From Quercus robur (taxonomy: Eukaryota > Streptophyta > Magnoliopsida > Fagales > Fagaceae): DNA of 64,000 nucleotides. Positions 24,084-37,077 of this stretch are shown piece by piece; positions within the stretch are counted from its first letter, which is position 1, and the number at the start of each line of letters is the position of its first letter. Below the pieces are notes generated by a model. That model was not told where the DNA came from, searched no databases, and saw only the letters and a program-made list of their open reading frames with translations. Both the position numbers and the translations under genes were made by a program. The DNA lies in contig NC_065538.1 in the NCBI RefSeq assembly GCF_932294415.1, positions 19,362,667 to 19,426,666 of the forward strand, in the 5' to 3' direction.

Positions 24084-27000
24084 CATATATTTCTATGGAG
24101 ATTTTAGGCCCTGAAGCAATTGTAAATTTAATTACTAATGTTGTATTATGTAGGGGGAAGTTATTGAAAGGAAAGAGAATCGGAACTGAATGAGAAACTA
24201 AAAAGTTTACTAAATGCAATTGTTTAACATGAGTTAGCTTTTAAAGTTTTTGAAAGCAAAATTATAAGACCTCTGGTTTGTCAATCATTTTCCTCCATTT
24301 TCTAAGTATCCAGATTTTCGACTAGAGATAAATAAGCCCCATTAACTTAATAATGAAAATGTTGCAAACAATTTCTCCTTAACTCCACCTATGATATTAT
24401 AAGTAAATAATGTCCTTCTCTTTGCGTTTCAGAAAATCGGTTGGACTTGACAATAGAGGAAAGGCCATGGCAAATGCACCTCACTCGTTGAATTTCAAAC
24501 CCAAGGAGCAAGGAACATGTGACCTTTCAAAGAAAAACTACTCACGATGGTTTTCTTCGTGGATGTTATTGTCAACGGCTTCTTCTCATTCTAATCAAAC
24601 CAATAGTGAGAATGGTGTTCCTGTGGCTAACCATCGAAGTCCTGAGTTGGGATTTAATCGGGTGAATGGTCTTGTGTATTGCATGAATCTGCTAGGAGTT
24701 TTTCCTGTGCAGTTGAATCACTTCAGTTGTCAGGAATGGGTCCGGCACTAGCAATGGCCTGGATTGGGAAGGATGTCCATGACTGGCATAAACGTCTTGC
24801 TTATCAGGTATATACAGAAGTACTATGAAATACACATTTTGAAACGGTCCCAAAGTTATTATGTTAGATTCATCTCCCAATATCATACTTATATTGTTAG
24901 TTATATAAGTTTGGTATATATTTACTTTGATAAAGGAGTGAATATTTGTGTGTTTTTTGCATTTGGTTGTTGTCCTGTGCCTTGAGTAACAATCATTGAG
25001 AATTCTTGGTCATTGTAAGTGAAACATTACTGTTAAGTTAAAAGATTTATTTAAAACTGGAACCAGAATTATTAACTGGCATAGCTGCACAGGTTGTAGT
25101 TTATGTTTTGATGAAAATGGTGATTGAAGTGGAGATCCTTGCTTTCTCAAGAACGTCACAATGGTCCTTCTCCAGTTAGAGAGATTTAAGTATACAATGT
25201 CTTTTGCTAGAGACTTGATGATATAAATAACTCTTCAACTGTGGTAGCTATAGTACTTTCACTTATGAAAATAGAATTTACTAATCAATTATCAAATGAT
25301 TTAAGATCTCAAGTATTAGAGTCACTTGCATAGTAACTGTACTCAATATCTTGGGTTTAAACTTCAATAAACATGCTAAATTTTCAGTCTCTTGTCTTGG
25401 GTTTCTTTCTCTGTTCTTTTTAACAGATGTATATTTATGACATAAGTGTTTCCTAGGTCTTACTTTTTGTTCCTTCATTTGGTCAGCTTGTCCCCCAAGG
25501 TAAAATTGTTTGGGGTGTATATTGAAAGTGAACTGAACACAAGGCACACAGGATTGGTAGAATGGTTTAAAGAGGTTGAGCTTCCGCATATAGCAGGATT
25601 TTTTCTTCCTTTGTTAAAGAACTGGTCTATGGAATATGAAGGAAGGTTTGCTCATAGAATCCTCTTCTTTTAGCATAATGTTTCACCTCTTGATAATCAT
25701 CTATGCTTGTCAATTACATATTTACCTATCCATTTATTCTTCTTCATTTACAAATCTAGCCTGAGCACAAAAATATTCAGTGGTGTTGCAGGGATCATTG
25801 TGGTTCTAAGCTGCTGTACTGCAGTAGGAAAATTGTGTTATAGGCGCACTTGCTGTCCCTTTACATTGTCGATTGAGGATGCGCTAGTAGAGCTCATGGA
25901 TCTTTCACACAGTCTTGTGCCAGTGGACAAATTACATCAGTTAGCCACTGAAGCAGGATTTGAAATGGACCTGCTGACCCATTTTGGTACAAAGGTTTTC
26001 CCCAGCAAGAGAAGCGAAGAGCTAGGATTTTGGATTGGGTTGGCTCAGAAAAAAATTTCAGTAGCATTCCAGAAAGAAAATTTGTTTTCAGGCAGGCAAA
26101 TCTGCTACAAGGTCCATTCATGAAATAATTTCCTTATCTTTTCTATAGAAATGACAGTCTTAAGGAATTACACATCATTTCACGTGACTCTAGACATAAG
26201 CAAAAATACTCCTATCATTCCAATTCCTAATTTCCCGAAGGAAACTTTGTTTATATAACTGAAAAATATACATTTTTTATATAATACACCAAAAAGAATT
26301 CTTTGTCAAGTTCCAAAAATTCAAGGACCTTGCTTGATGGTTGATTTGGTCAGAGCTTTGATAAGCTTATACTTTCTTTCTGGTTTTATTGCTTATCAAA
26401 AAAATAAAAAGAATTTCTTTCTGGCTTAGCAACTGTACCTTTAGGATTAAATAGTTTATCTCTGTTGCAAAATTTGACAGGTTCAAGCAGATAGTTTCAC
26501 TACTTTAGGAATTTTTGCATATCTTGGAAAGAGTACTAGATTGTTCTTGTCAACAATGGGCATAAAGGATCTGGATGAACATGTTAAAGACTTCCTTAGG
26601 TAGATTAGTTCACATTTTGGTTACATTCTCAACATTTCAGGCCTTAAATAGGGATACTTTAGGAGGTCCAATACTTTTCCTGCAGCTACTTGGAATGTGG
26701 TAGCCTTTTCATTTACCCAGAGCTTCCTTCCATATCAGTGTATCAAATCTTCATGGAGGTCAGTGTTTCTTCTTCTTTTATTGAAGATGCAAAATATGAA
26801 TCATCCTAATGCATAAAACTTATCTTTACAGGTAGTAATTGATGAAATTGGATTGTTTGATTTTTACGCTGCATTTTCTTACATATGCAATCAAGAGCGA
26901 AGAAGATCCAGACAGTATCCCATCCAAGCAGAGAAAGAGATAATTTTAACTACAGTTTTTACTGTATGCTATGATGTTTTCTCTGGGTTTGCTCACTTCA

Positions 27001-27455
27001 GCCGTTCTACTCTACTGCCACTAGACACAAATTTGCTAGAATTCTTGCTGCGGAGGTAGCCTACATCATCTGATCTTTTATTCAGAGCCTTATTTGTTAG
27101 AATTTCTTAATCTACTCGAGTGGTTTAGGCTCTTAAGGTATCTTGTTGTCAACTTTTCAGTCAGAGCCTGTTAACTGTCTGTTTGGAAGACTACCGGGCA
27201 GCTTATGATAAGCCATGGTATGTTGTTTAGCATTGTCTGCTATTGATGGCACTACTTTAGAGAGGAACGAAATAATAGTTCTCATGTTGATTTTCCCTAG
27301 CAGTGAACCCTTAAAGTTTTCAGAAACAGGTTCCTCTGATGCCACTTCATTTTTACGATCTAGGGGAACAATTAAGTCATTTGTAGTCTTGGGAGCACAA
27401 CGAAATCCAAATGACTTAAGGGCACAGGGATGCACAGCGAATGACACTCAACATG

Positions 27456-27642
27456 GATCTAAACTGAAAAAAGTATGGCTATCATATGATAACATCTATA
27501 TGTAATACTCTCATGATGATGGATGTAGAAAAATGGACAAAAGACTCTCCATATTGATCTAAACCAGAAAGGGTTTTGGTGTCAAATGATAACAACTGTT
27601 GTTAACATCTTCATGATGATAAAGGGAAAAGAATTGGTAATT
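27456..27642. repeat. Diverged tandem duplication at a LETM1-like exon end
   Basis: Sequence from the end of the exon closing at 27472 into the intron (GATCTAAA, then TATGATAAC, then CATGATGAT) recurs about 92 bp later with many changes, and a third GATCTAAA follows near 27647. The second copy lacks a good donor site. Confidence 0.55.
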
Positions 27643-27725
27643 AACTCATAGCATTGATCTAAATGTAATAACTCTACTACTTTTATTTGCATGAATAATT
27701 AGCAGACTGCTTCATCTCCTACCAC

Positions 27726-27769
27726 ACCCCCCCCCCCCCCCACCCCCCCCAACAACACACACACACACA
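27726..27769. repeat. C-rich and CA simple repeat
   Basis: A run of C interrupted by A is followed by about eight CA units, within a LETM1-like intron. Confidence 0.85.
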
Positions 27770-29254
27770 TGCACAAAAAAAGAAAAAAAAAAGTGTATGC
27801 AAATGCATGTATGTGTTTCTTGTTGTAACAATTGCAATTATTTTCCTGTAATAGCTGGATACCATATCAGCTGGGTATGTGGAGGGAGCCTTTGCTGCTA
27901 AGTCAATTCCTCATCATGAGAGTTTAATTAGGAAATACAGTATCAAGTTGGCATCTGCAAGCTCTGTATGGGTGATACTTCCCTTCTTGTAAATGGACAG
28001 ATTTATTTTAAACTTTAGATGCTAATAGCCTAGTATTGGAAATTAATTTGTTTTAAAGGATATCTGGATGGGTACACAATTGCTTTTCACAGACATCAGG
28101 GTTGCTGCAGAGCTACTCGTAAATCAATTGCGTGCTTACCAGGTCGCAGAGAGGGAAAGAAAGAAGTTAAGAAGAACTTTAAATGACATTTCTTTACTTA
28201 TTCCAGTAACAATTATAATGCTACTTCCTGTAAGCACTTATTGGATCACTTTTCTTTCAATAGTTATTTATTTATTTTTTATCACTGACTCAAGAACATA
28301 CCTTCTTGTGTATGAGTATGACCTTTAATGAGTTTAGCATTCTGAAATTGGACCAACCAATAAATATAGCAACTTTATTCTGACGTAATAGTTTGTGAAC
28401 TCAGACTAACAATTACAAAGTTTAAACAAGCTTCACCAAAGTCACAAGAGTAGGAAACTTTTTCAAAGAACCTGATTTAATGATGACATACTTTCATCCA
28501 TCTTTACATGCCAAATTTTCTTGTTTCCCATTGTTTAGCTTTTATCCAGTTAAATGCATCAAGACCAATTACAGTATTCCTTATTGTACCAAGAGCGAAA
28601 TCATTGTCTATCCAGATGAAGGTTTATTAAATTAGTTTATTCTTTTAATGTAGCACTTATAAATGATGAAAGTGCCCCTTGTTCACAATGAGGAACAGCT
28701 GTAAGTCTCTAACCAGAGACAGTAAGATGAATAAAAAGTTCAATAATTGAAACATAATTAGGTTTATTAACTTGTTCATCGTGATACAATTTGTTTTGTT
28801 TTGTTTTTTTGTTTTTTATTTATTTTTTCAATCATTTATAGTTCTTTATTGAAGCTAACTCTTTTTTTCTCTCATGTATAATATGCACTTGGGTGTCAAG
28901 GTGACCTATTAATAGGGTTAAACAAAAGCAGAGTTTTTGTAAGAAACTCTAACAGATTCATAACGAAGTTGACAAATTTGCTCTCCCTTCTACGAGCAGG
29001 TATCTGCTATAGGTCACGCAGCCATTCTAGCAGCAATCAAAAAGTACATACCAATCTTGGTAATTGCCTTCCCATTGAGTTTATAATCTATTCAAGTACT
29101 TCCTGTTAATCATGCTTTCATGTACTGCATCCAGATTCCTTCTCCATATTCTTCTGAGCGATTGGATGTTGTGAAACAACTAAAAAGAACTAAGAAGATG
29201 GAAGTTCAGTCATGGAGCAACCTTGAAGATCCATCCTCTAGAATACCGTACTAA

Positions 29255-30954
29255 TTATTTCATGGGATCTTGTTGTCTAAATGTTACTTTACAGCTCCTT
29301 ATATTAACCTTGTTGCACAATCAGTACATTGATGGATGCATACATACATACGTTGAGACAATGTATAGGAGACAAACTATTTACTTATCAAAGAACCGAA
29401 GTAGTTTGACAAACACATTCTCTATTGATTTATGGTTGGGTGCAAATGCGAATTTGGGGATGCAAAAGATTCAGGTTCCAAATCAGAAACCACCTGAGGT
29501 TATATATTTTCACTGGCACCTCTATAATGATGTCAATGTTACTTGGTTCAAAGCTTTTCCTGAGAATTTGACAATCAACTAAAACAGTGACATTAACCAT
29601 TGTAATAGTAACTGTATAGATTTTATCTTTCTTCCTCTCTTAGCATTCATTCTTTGGGCAAGTTCCCAGCTACCCTCTATAGCATCTCATTGCACCCAAA
29701 GCATCATGCATTACCTTCCTTCTCTTTTATAATAACCATATATGTGTATTTTAATTACTGGTTTTAGGATCACATCTAATCCACTATAAGAAAATAGACT
29801 CCTATAAAAGTTACAGCTATGAATGGCTGGAATTAAGGAAGTCAATGAGGAGAATAAGAATTTGAATAGAGCTGAACTGAGCCTTGATTTGTCATCTAAC
29901 ATCCCCTGGAAAACTGTTGAGGTGAGTCTGCATCATCAGTTTGTGTCAAAGAGATAGTGAAACCGAGAACTAGCCAATCCTATTGTAAAGATATCAGCAT
30001 TTTGGTTATTTGTGCAAACTGTACTTCAGAGTTGAGAAGCTCACGAATGAAGTGGTAATAAACTTCAACATGTTTTGTTTGAACCTGAAAAACCGGTGAC
30101 AAGGTAAAGATGGTGGGATGTGAAGTTCATACAGTGTAGAGGAATACATATTTGTACATGCAAGTGCATGAATTTCGGCGTTTACTTGACGTGGCTACAA
30201 AGGGTTGTTTCTTGCAAGACCATGAAATGAGATTAGCCCCAAGATATATACAGAATCCAAATGAAGGGAGCTACTGAAGAGCTTGTTGAATGGCATGGTA
30301 AGTGTATCTTTGATATATCTAAGGATTCATTTCATGGCCTATAAGTTAATAGTTGTTGGAGAGAGAGCATAAACTGACGGGTTTAGTTGAGAACGTGCGT
30401 AAGATCAAACCTAGTCATCGTATAATATGGGCAAATTTACTTCAACTGAAAATGGATACAGATGCAGGGAGCATCACTTTCGAATGGCCCTAAAATTGAC
30501 ATCATTTTTATCATGTACCAACTGCAATAACTCACATTAATAATTGTGAAAAAAAAAAAATGTGTCTTTATTTATTGTTTTAAAATTGTCCCACTTGTTA
30601 ATAAAAAGAAGATTGTTCACATTGAAGTTTCATAAAAAGTTGAGGGCTGTTCAGAAATTGCCAAAATTTTGTTAAAAGTATAAATGATGAAGTACTCCGC
30701 TAAAGAAGAAACAAGATTCAAAACTAATATTCCCTCTCCCTTGTGTGTGTGTTTGTTTCTCAAAAAAAGATTCAAAACGAATATTTATAATATATGAGGT
30801 AGTAGTACTCATTTTTTTTAATATGATCAACTATTAGTTTAATGTTTTACTTTCTAGTTTTAATTAATTAAGATTAATATGTTTGTTATAATTAATGATT
30901 TGGTAGAGAAGTAGAAATTTACTTGCTATAGTTTAATACAAAGTTTCACAATTA
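29255..30954. other. Region downstream of the LETM1-like gene
   Basis: Starts with the presumed 3' UTR. A 119-codon open frame at 29223-29582 has no recognisable domain and overlaps the last exon in another frame, so it is not called as a gene. The rest is AT-rich with no element recognised. Confidence 0.5.
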
Positions 30955-30959
30955 GTATC

Positions 30960-32819
30960 TGTAAGTGGGTGGGCTGTGCTAGTGGTATTAGGCTGCCTCC
31001 TACTACACTAAGCCCAAGTTTTCTGGATAAGAAAGTCGGGACCAGTCCAGCTTCAACTTAAGGTCCGGCTTGTGTGCAAACTAGGTCAAGTCTGTCAGGA
31101 ACGTGTTCACGACAGGCGAAACTGTTTCAGACAAATTGTGGCAGGCAGACATAATAATAATAGAATATATAGAAAATATCTAGCCACTTAAATGGGGAAC
31201 TGACCAAATAGCCCTTAATATCAATTATAATAACAATACTATTTGTTTTCTTTTTTATGGAAGATAAAGGAAGAATAACAAAGAACACCGAATGCTTATA
31301 ATCATGGGTCTATCAGAATACTAGTGGAAATTGACCGAAAATTCAATCTGCGGGAGCATAACCACAAAGGGGAGAACGTCCCTCCTCAAAGCCGTCAATC
31401 TCTCAAGAAAGAGTCCTGCCGTAGAGGTTAACAGCCCTGAGAGAAACGGCCTTGAGTGGTTTTTTGCATAGGTGTTTTTGAATTTTTTCTTACAGAGGGC
31501 CGGATTTCATGAGGAAGAGAAGGAATTGATCTACCGGTGCATGCCCACCTTTCTAACTCTCACTATTTCTTTCTTTCTTCTCACTATGTTTTCCTTTTCT
31601 ATTTCCTTCTCTAAGTTTCGTTCATGTTGTTTTCTGTTCACGGCAAGACCCTCCTTTTATAGTGCCTGTCGTGACCCGATTTTACTGTTTTAACCCTTAA
31701 TTCCCTTTGTCTGGTCTAGGTGTACCGGCCAACCATCACTGTGCCGTCTGTGTGTCGCCCTCCCATTGCCAGACAAGGAAGAATATTTTGTTTGCTAGTT
31801 TGCCGCGGCACCCTTTCCTACCACGGTTTGGGTTATTTCTCTCTCTTTATCCCTAATGGCATGCACCTAATGGTTCCAACTCAGCTTGCCTCTTTTGGGT
31901 AGTAAGTCATCCCAGCAGGACACCTCCCCGAAAGAGCCTGAGCCGGAACCATAAAAATAGATTTTTCCCCTCTCCCCACCACCAAACCATGCCCTCTGAT
32001 CCTCTGACCCCCCGACCTCACCATGCTCTGTATTGGTTGGGTACAGGCTGGTGGTGTCTGGGCCTTGCGCATGCCTTCATTCCATATATGACCAAAACTT
32101 GCTTGCTGCCCATTCGTCTATCGTGGTCTGGAGGCTCGTCGTCCATGTTTTTTGACCTCTTATGTGGGCTGTTCTTTGTTTTCTCGCTCTATTCAAGAGC
32201 CGGGCTCTGTCTGATGATGGGCCTTACATTTCTTTGGTCCATTCCTTGGTTTCCTTTATTTCTTGCAATGTCGTACTGTTATTCCTACTGTAATAATTTA
32301 ATCATGCTGGGCCTCTTTTGGGCCAGCCGTTTATTCCTTCTCTCAGTGGCTTGGCATGGCCACTGTTTTGCTTTTACTTATAGGCTCCTATGTCCCTTTG
32401 GACTTTCCTTTGGGCATCCTTGGCCCGTTTGCTTTCTTTGGGCTTCCTCGGTCCATTTGCTAATTCCATACTCCCATGAGCTTTTTACTAACTTCATTGG
32501 GTTTCCCTGATCCAATAACCTTATTCTCATCCTTGGGGTTTATGGGCCTGACATAAACCCCTTACTTTCTTAGTTTGCACAACCTTGGGCCTGCGACGGC
32601 CCTTTCTCGCTTTTCTACTTCATACACTGCCCATGGGATGCTATTTCTTTCTTTTCGCGCTTCTTTGAACCCACTTGCCTCTTCAAGACCCATTTGTTTA
32701 TTTTCTGGGCCTGTGATCCATTATTCTTGCCGCTTGGGTCTAATGGTTTTGCTGTCTACTTTGTCAATTCTTTGTTGCCCTTGTTATTGGGCTTTCTTTC
32801 TCACAAATGGCCCTCAACA
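30960..32819. mobile_element. Solo LTR, about 1.86 kb
   Basis: The block starts TGTAAGTGGGTGGGC and ends GGCCCTCAACA (TGT...ACA ends) and is flanked by perfect 5-bp duplications GTATC at 30955-30959 and 32820-32824. No PBS, polymerase domains or second LTR lies inside or beside it. This fits a fossil left by recombination between the two LTRs of one retrotransposon. The superfamily cannot be told from the LTR alone. It is GC-richer than its surroundings, and open frames inside it are not taken as genes. Confidence 0.78.
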
Positions 32820-32824
32820 GTATC

Positions 32825-35155
32825 AATATGGTTATAAGTAATAGTAATAATAACCATATTATGTGGTTAATTGGATTTAATTTATTTTATTCAATTGAAT
32901 TAGTATCTTGTAATTACTCGTTTCCTCTATTGAGATATTGAGAAATCCAGTGTATAAAACAAATCAAAAACTAAAAGTGGTGGGCTAAACTTACGGATTT
33001 AGGTGAACATGTTTAGGGAAGTTGATAATGAGGCATTAGAGTTTTAAACCAGATCTTAAACATTGAAAACAATGTCTCCTTTAAACAGTCCTAGGATACT
33101 AGCTATCTTGGCATGAAGTGCATTAAGGGTTTAGCCTTTGGCTCCTAATGCAAAAAAAGGCAGTCAACTATACTTGGTCGATAAGAGGCATGGAGTGGAT
33201 CTAGTCCAATAATGAATAGACAGAGCTATTATGAATATAAAATATTGGCAATGTCTACTATGCATCCTTCTGCAAGAACATGATCTAGAATAATGCATGG
33301 GAAGATACAAGCTGAGAAACACCAGGCATATCCATTGGTAATTGGCAAGTTAATTTCTCACTTTTCTTTCAAAGGGGCATAAGTATTCATTTAACCATCC
33401 ACCTAAGCAAAAATTTTAATGAATTGATTCATTCAACCTTCCACCTAAATAAAAGTTTAAAAATAATTAATTTTTATTTTTTGTATCAAAATAGAAATAA
33501 TTTCATGTCTTAGCATTTAAAATTTAATAATTTTTTTGAGAAACTACTTAACTTTTATATATATATATATATATATAAAACTCAAAAGAAAAAAAATAGT
33601 ATTTTGCACCAAATATGCCTTGTCAATGTGTAAATGCCAAGTACGTAAACTAACATGTCGATTGATAAATTTTTAAAATTAAGTGCCAAGTATATATTAT
33701 CCTACACTCTCAACTAATAATTTTATTCCACACGTTTTATTAGTTAAGTTGCAATATCCTTATGTTTGCCATAAAGAGTATTCTTGAAAAGATAATAGAA
33801 TAAGTTTTATTTTATTCATGCTTTGGGTAGAAATATATATTTTTTAAATGAAATTTATTCTTAAAAAAGTTAGACATGTTCACAAATATAACCATCTTAA
33901 GGGACAAGTACTATTTATAGGAGAAGTGTCATTTCAATCTCAAAGAAAATTGTTGTATTTTAGCATGTATGCAAAATTTAGACAAGAAGAAGAAGTGGAA
34001 TATATTACCTATCCACCAAAGAATTAAATTTTCTTTCAGTTTTTTCTTACGTGGTAACATAAAAACTAAAAAAATGACTTGTATGGTATATTATTAAAAC
34101 AAATGTTCCAATCAAATAGTTTTGCTAGTGAAATTGCTCGCGTGGATATATGATGAAAGGGACATCTAACCTATCAATATGGCAATGGGTATTTCTTGAT
34201 CTCAAAACTTTAAATTTTATTCTTTTCTTTTTTTCTTAACTATAGTTTGACATTCCTTCTTTAAGTTTTTTGTTTCACTCCTCTCAAAAAAAAGAAAAAA
34301 AAAAAAGAAAAAAGGTTTTTGGTTCACTTTTCTAAAATAAAAGATTAAAAAATAAAAACCTTCTCATCCCCGCTAGGACAACCACCACTAACCTCCAACC
34401 TCACAAGCACTGCCACCAATCCAGACGTTTCTCTAGAGTCTAGCGCCATCTTCCCCATCCTCATCGTAACCCTCATCATCGAGATGGACAGCAGCCAGCA
34501 CGAGCTCCACCAGGCCAGCCTCCTCGACACCCCCACACTCGTCTTCACTTCAGTTTCTAGAGAGAATCTTATTTTATAGGATTATGTACTTTTGGTTTTG
34601 GGTTTCCAATTTTGCAATAAATTTAGCCTTTGATTGTATAGGAAAACACGTTAAACATCTTTAAATTCAACAAAGCAAAACCCATCTTCCTCTATCCCTT
34701 TCCCTAAACTTTTGAGAAAAACAACAAACACCATTACCCCCAGAGACCCCAAAGCCAAGACTGATCCAAATTTGCTACCGATCGATCCCACTTTATGATT
34801 CAATACTGTCTGTGGAATTGAGGTTTTGTTGGTTGGAAGTTTGAATGAAAGTCATTTTTTAATTTGTTGAATGGACCCATTCGGCCTTTTTCATGGACAT
34901 TCCACAGTGCCTGTGAGATTGGGGTGGTGGTCTCTAGTTAGTGACGGCGGAGGAAGTTTTTTTTTTTTTTTTTTTTTTTTTATTAATTATTTTATTTTTA
35001 GAAAGTGAAACAAAAAGTCAAAAACTTAAATTTAAGAATTAATAAACACATGACAGATTTTGATTTGTGGCTTATAGAGTGGTACAGGAGTTTTTGATTC
35101 CAAACGTAGGTGGTGAATTTACTTAGAGGATCACGTATTTAGGAGTTCAAATTTT
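32825..35155. other. AT-rich intergenic region
   Basis: No gene was recognised. It contains a TA run (33558-33577), a T-run at 34959-34981, and a conspicuous GC-rich island at about 34360-34560 whose origin is unknown. The segment 35016-35090 resembles the right arm of the fold-back element that follows. Confidence 0.45.
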
Positions 35156-35405
35156 CTGTCTCATTATTCCTGCTCCACTATATACTCTATAAATAAAAAC
35201 ATGTTACATGTTCATCTATTTTATTAAATACTAAATTTATATCTTCTATTATTTCAATTACCTAAATATGATGGGTTATTTATTTATTTATTTTAAGAAG
35301 TTGAAATAATAGAAGACATAAATTTAGCATTTAATAAAATAGATGAACACATGACATGTTTTTATTTGTGGAGTATATAGTAGAGCAGGAAAAGTGGGAC
35401 AGACG
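35156..35405. repeat. Fold-back inverted repeat
   Basis: Two arms of about 100 bp (35156-35257 and 35301-35405) are inverted copies of each other. Both carry CTATTTTATTAAAT, a TATAAA/TATGTC-rich part, ATAAAAACATG and a TCCTGCTC end. The loop is about 43 bp. A third, diverged copy of the right arm lies at 35016-35090. It is non-coding and resembles a fold-back MITE; terminus and target duplication could not be fixed. Confidence 0.65.
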
Positions 35406-36762
35406 ATTTAGATTCTGTATTTAGAGCCTAATGAAGTTTTTGTTTATCTAACAGGGGAGTCTAATTTATTAAGAATTTCATTTAGGGGGACCAAAAAAAA
35501 AAAAAAAAAAATTACCCCTATTTTATAATCTTGATGCTATGAAAAATTCTCTTCCAACTTTGTTAGAAATTGCATATCAAAACAAAGTTGCCAATAATGA
35601 GCTTTCACAATAAGACTCACCATCTATGGAGGAAACAACAAAAACATAAAATAAAAATGAAACTGATAATAAGGATATTTGCATTTTTGAATAGGCATCA
35701 AGTGTGCCTATCTACACTATATCATGCAATATTTAAATATGTAAATGCATAGAGTATGATCAAATCAATACATCACTTTTATTATTTTTCTATTTAATTT
35801 GTGTATAAAATAGAAAAAATTAAAGATTACAATTTTTTTACATTGAAAATTAGAGATATTGGAGGAAACTAATAACAAACAAAAGGAGTGTTGAAAAATT
35901 TTGTTCGCCAACCTAGAAAAATGCAATCCATATTAGATAGTTCACTGTAAATTTGAGTTTTAAGAGATGTGTCAGTACTCAAAATCAACCTCCTACACAG
36001 CATAATAAAACCAACTCTGAACTATAGTTCCATAAAATTTATCCAATCCTATCTCTGATGAATATTAACTAGAGTTTTTCTTGGTACTGATTTTTAGTCA
36101 CAGCATGAACAACTTCATTAAAAATGATGGTGTCCATGTGTTTGATGTCATTATTGTACTCTACTGCAGTTGATCCAATTTGTTCTGGAAGATAAATATT
36201 TTGAGTTTTGACATTCAACTCAACGTCAAACTTAATCAACTAGTTGCTCTAAAACTTGAGGGCATCATGAAACTTGCCAAAAAAAAGGGGAAATATGCAA
36301 CTTCCTTGATAGCGTTAATGAGCAAACATGTGTATTGTTAACCTTCTTGATGTATGAAACTAAATTAACTAATTATTTGTTAATAAACAAATATGTGTAT
36401 TGTCAACTTGCTTGATGTATAAAACTAAGTTTACTAATAATTTGTTGATCACATGGCAAAAATAGATAAATATGCATTGTTGAATTATTAACTATATAAA
36501 AAATTTTCAAATGCTTTCTTTAGTTGTTTGCGTATAATCTAAATCTATCTACATGCTTCACGTTAAGACACTAATTACTCATCTAAAAGAAGAAAATAAA
36601 AAATCCAATCAAATCAGTATTACACAAATATTTTTTTAATTTTGTTCAAACTTGTAGTAACACAAAATCTTCTAACAAAGCACTGTCATAGAAGGATCCA
36701 TAAATTTTTTAATTGGGTATACAAATAAGAATATCACTGGTTGAAATAATATATAGTTTGAA

Positions 36763-36855
<93 letters not shown>

Positions 36856-37077
36856 TAGAGCAATGAGTTTTATCTGACTTATTTTGATTTCTAAGGCACA
36901 CCTAGTTCATGCATCTTAATGTTAAGAAAAAGAAGAATGAATTGAAATATTGTTGCTAGAAGAACATTAAAAATTTGTCCTTATGCCAAAAAAAAAAAAA
37001 AAAGGTTTGTCTGTAAGGAAAACTATGTAGAAAAAAATTTAAAAAAAAATATAAAGTGGAAAAAAAGGAAATGATTA
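35406..37077. other. AT-rich intergenic region before the LTR retrotransposon
   Basis: No coding sequence was recognised. Weak direct repeats around 36300-36450 share ATGTGTATTGT and CTTGATGTAT blocks. The GA microsatellite at 36769-36851 is listed separately. Confidence 0.45.
36769..36851. repeat. Long pure GA microsatellite
   Basis: About 41 uninterrupted GA units. Long pure runs like this are usually highly polymorphic. Confidence 0.95.

Larger units (their letters stand above)
23553..29254 (+). pseudogene. LETM1-like organellar membrane protein, probable pseudogene
   Basis: Exons inferred: 23553-23680, 24432-24807, about 25094-25190, 25487-25645, 25781-26111, 26481-26599, 26686-26758, 26832-27055, 27161-27217, 27301-27472, 27855-27971, 28059-28229, 29000-29059 and 29135-29254. 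From exon 4 on, phases agree and the protein is typical of plant LETM1-like proteins (VELPHIAGFF, LVPVDKLHQLATEAGFE, YDVFSGFAHFSRST, LLIPVTIIMLLPVSAIGHAA, SERLDVVKQLKRTKK). The N-terminus is Ser/Leu-rich and could be a plastid or mitochondrial transit peptide. Exon 2 loses frame near 24680: upstream reads RVNGLVY, while HESARSFSCAVESLQLSG continues in another frame after about 4 missing bases. Exon 3 loses frame near 25155 (about 2 bases missing after IEVEILAFSR) and its donor is unclear. The acceptor at 27299-27303 is a TAGCAG tandem. Two frameshifts suggest a dead or N-terminally rewired copy; assembly error is the alternative. Confidence 0.82.

Noticed and set aside
29223-29582. 119-codon open frame after the LETM1-like gene
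   Set aside because: It overlaps the last LETM1-like exon in another frame and has no recognisable domain; probably 3' UTR chance.
31472-32841. Several long open frames with hydrophobic translations
   Set aside because: They lie wholly or largely within the solo LTR, show no domain and follow from its composition.
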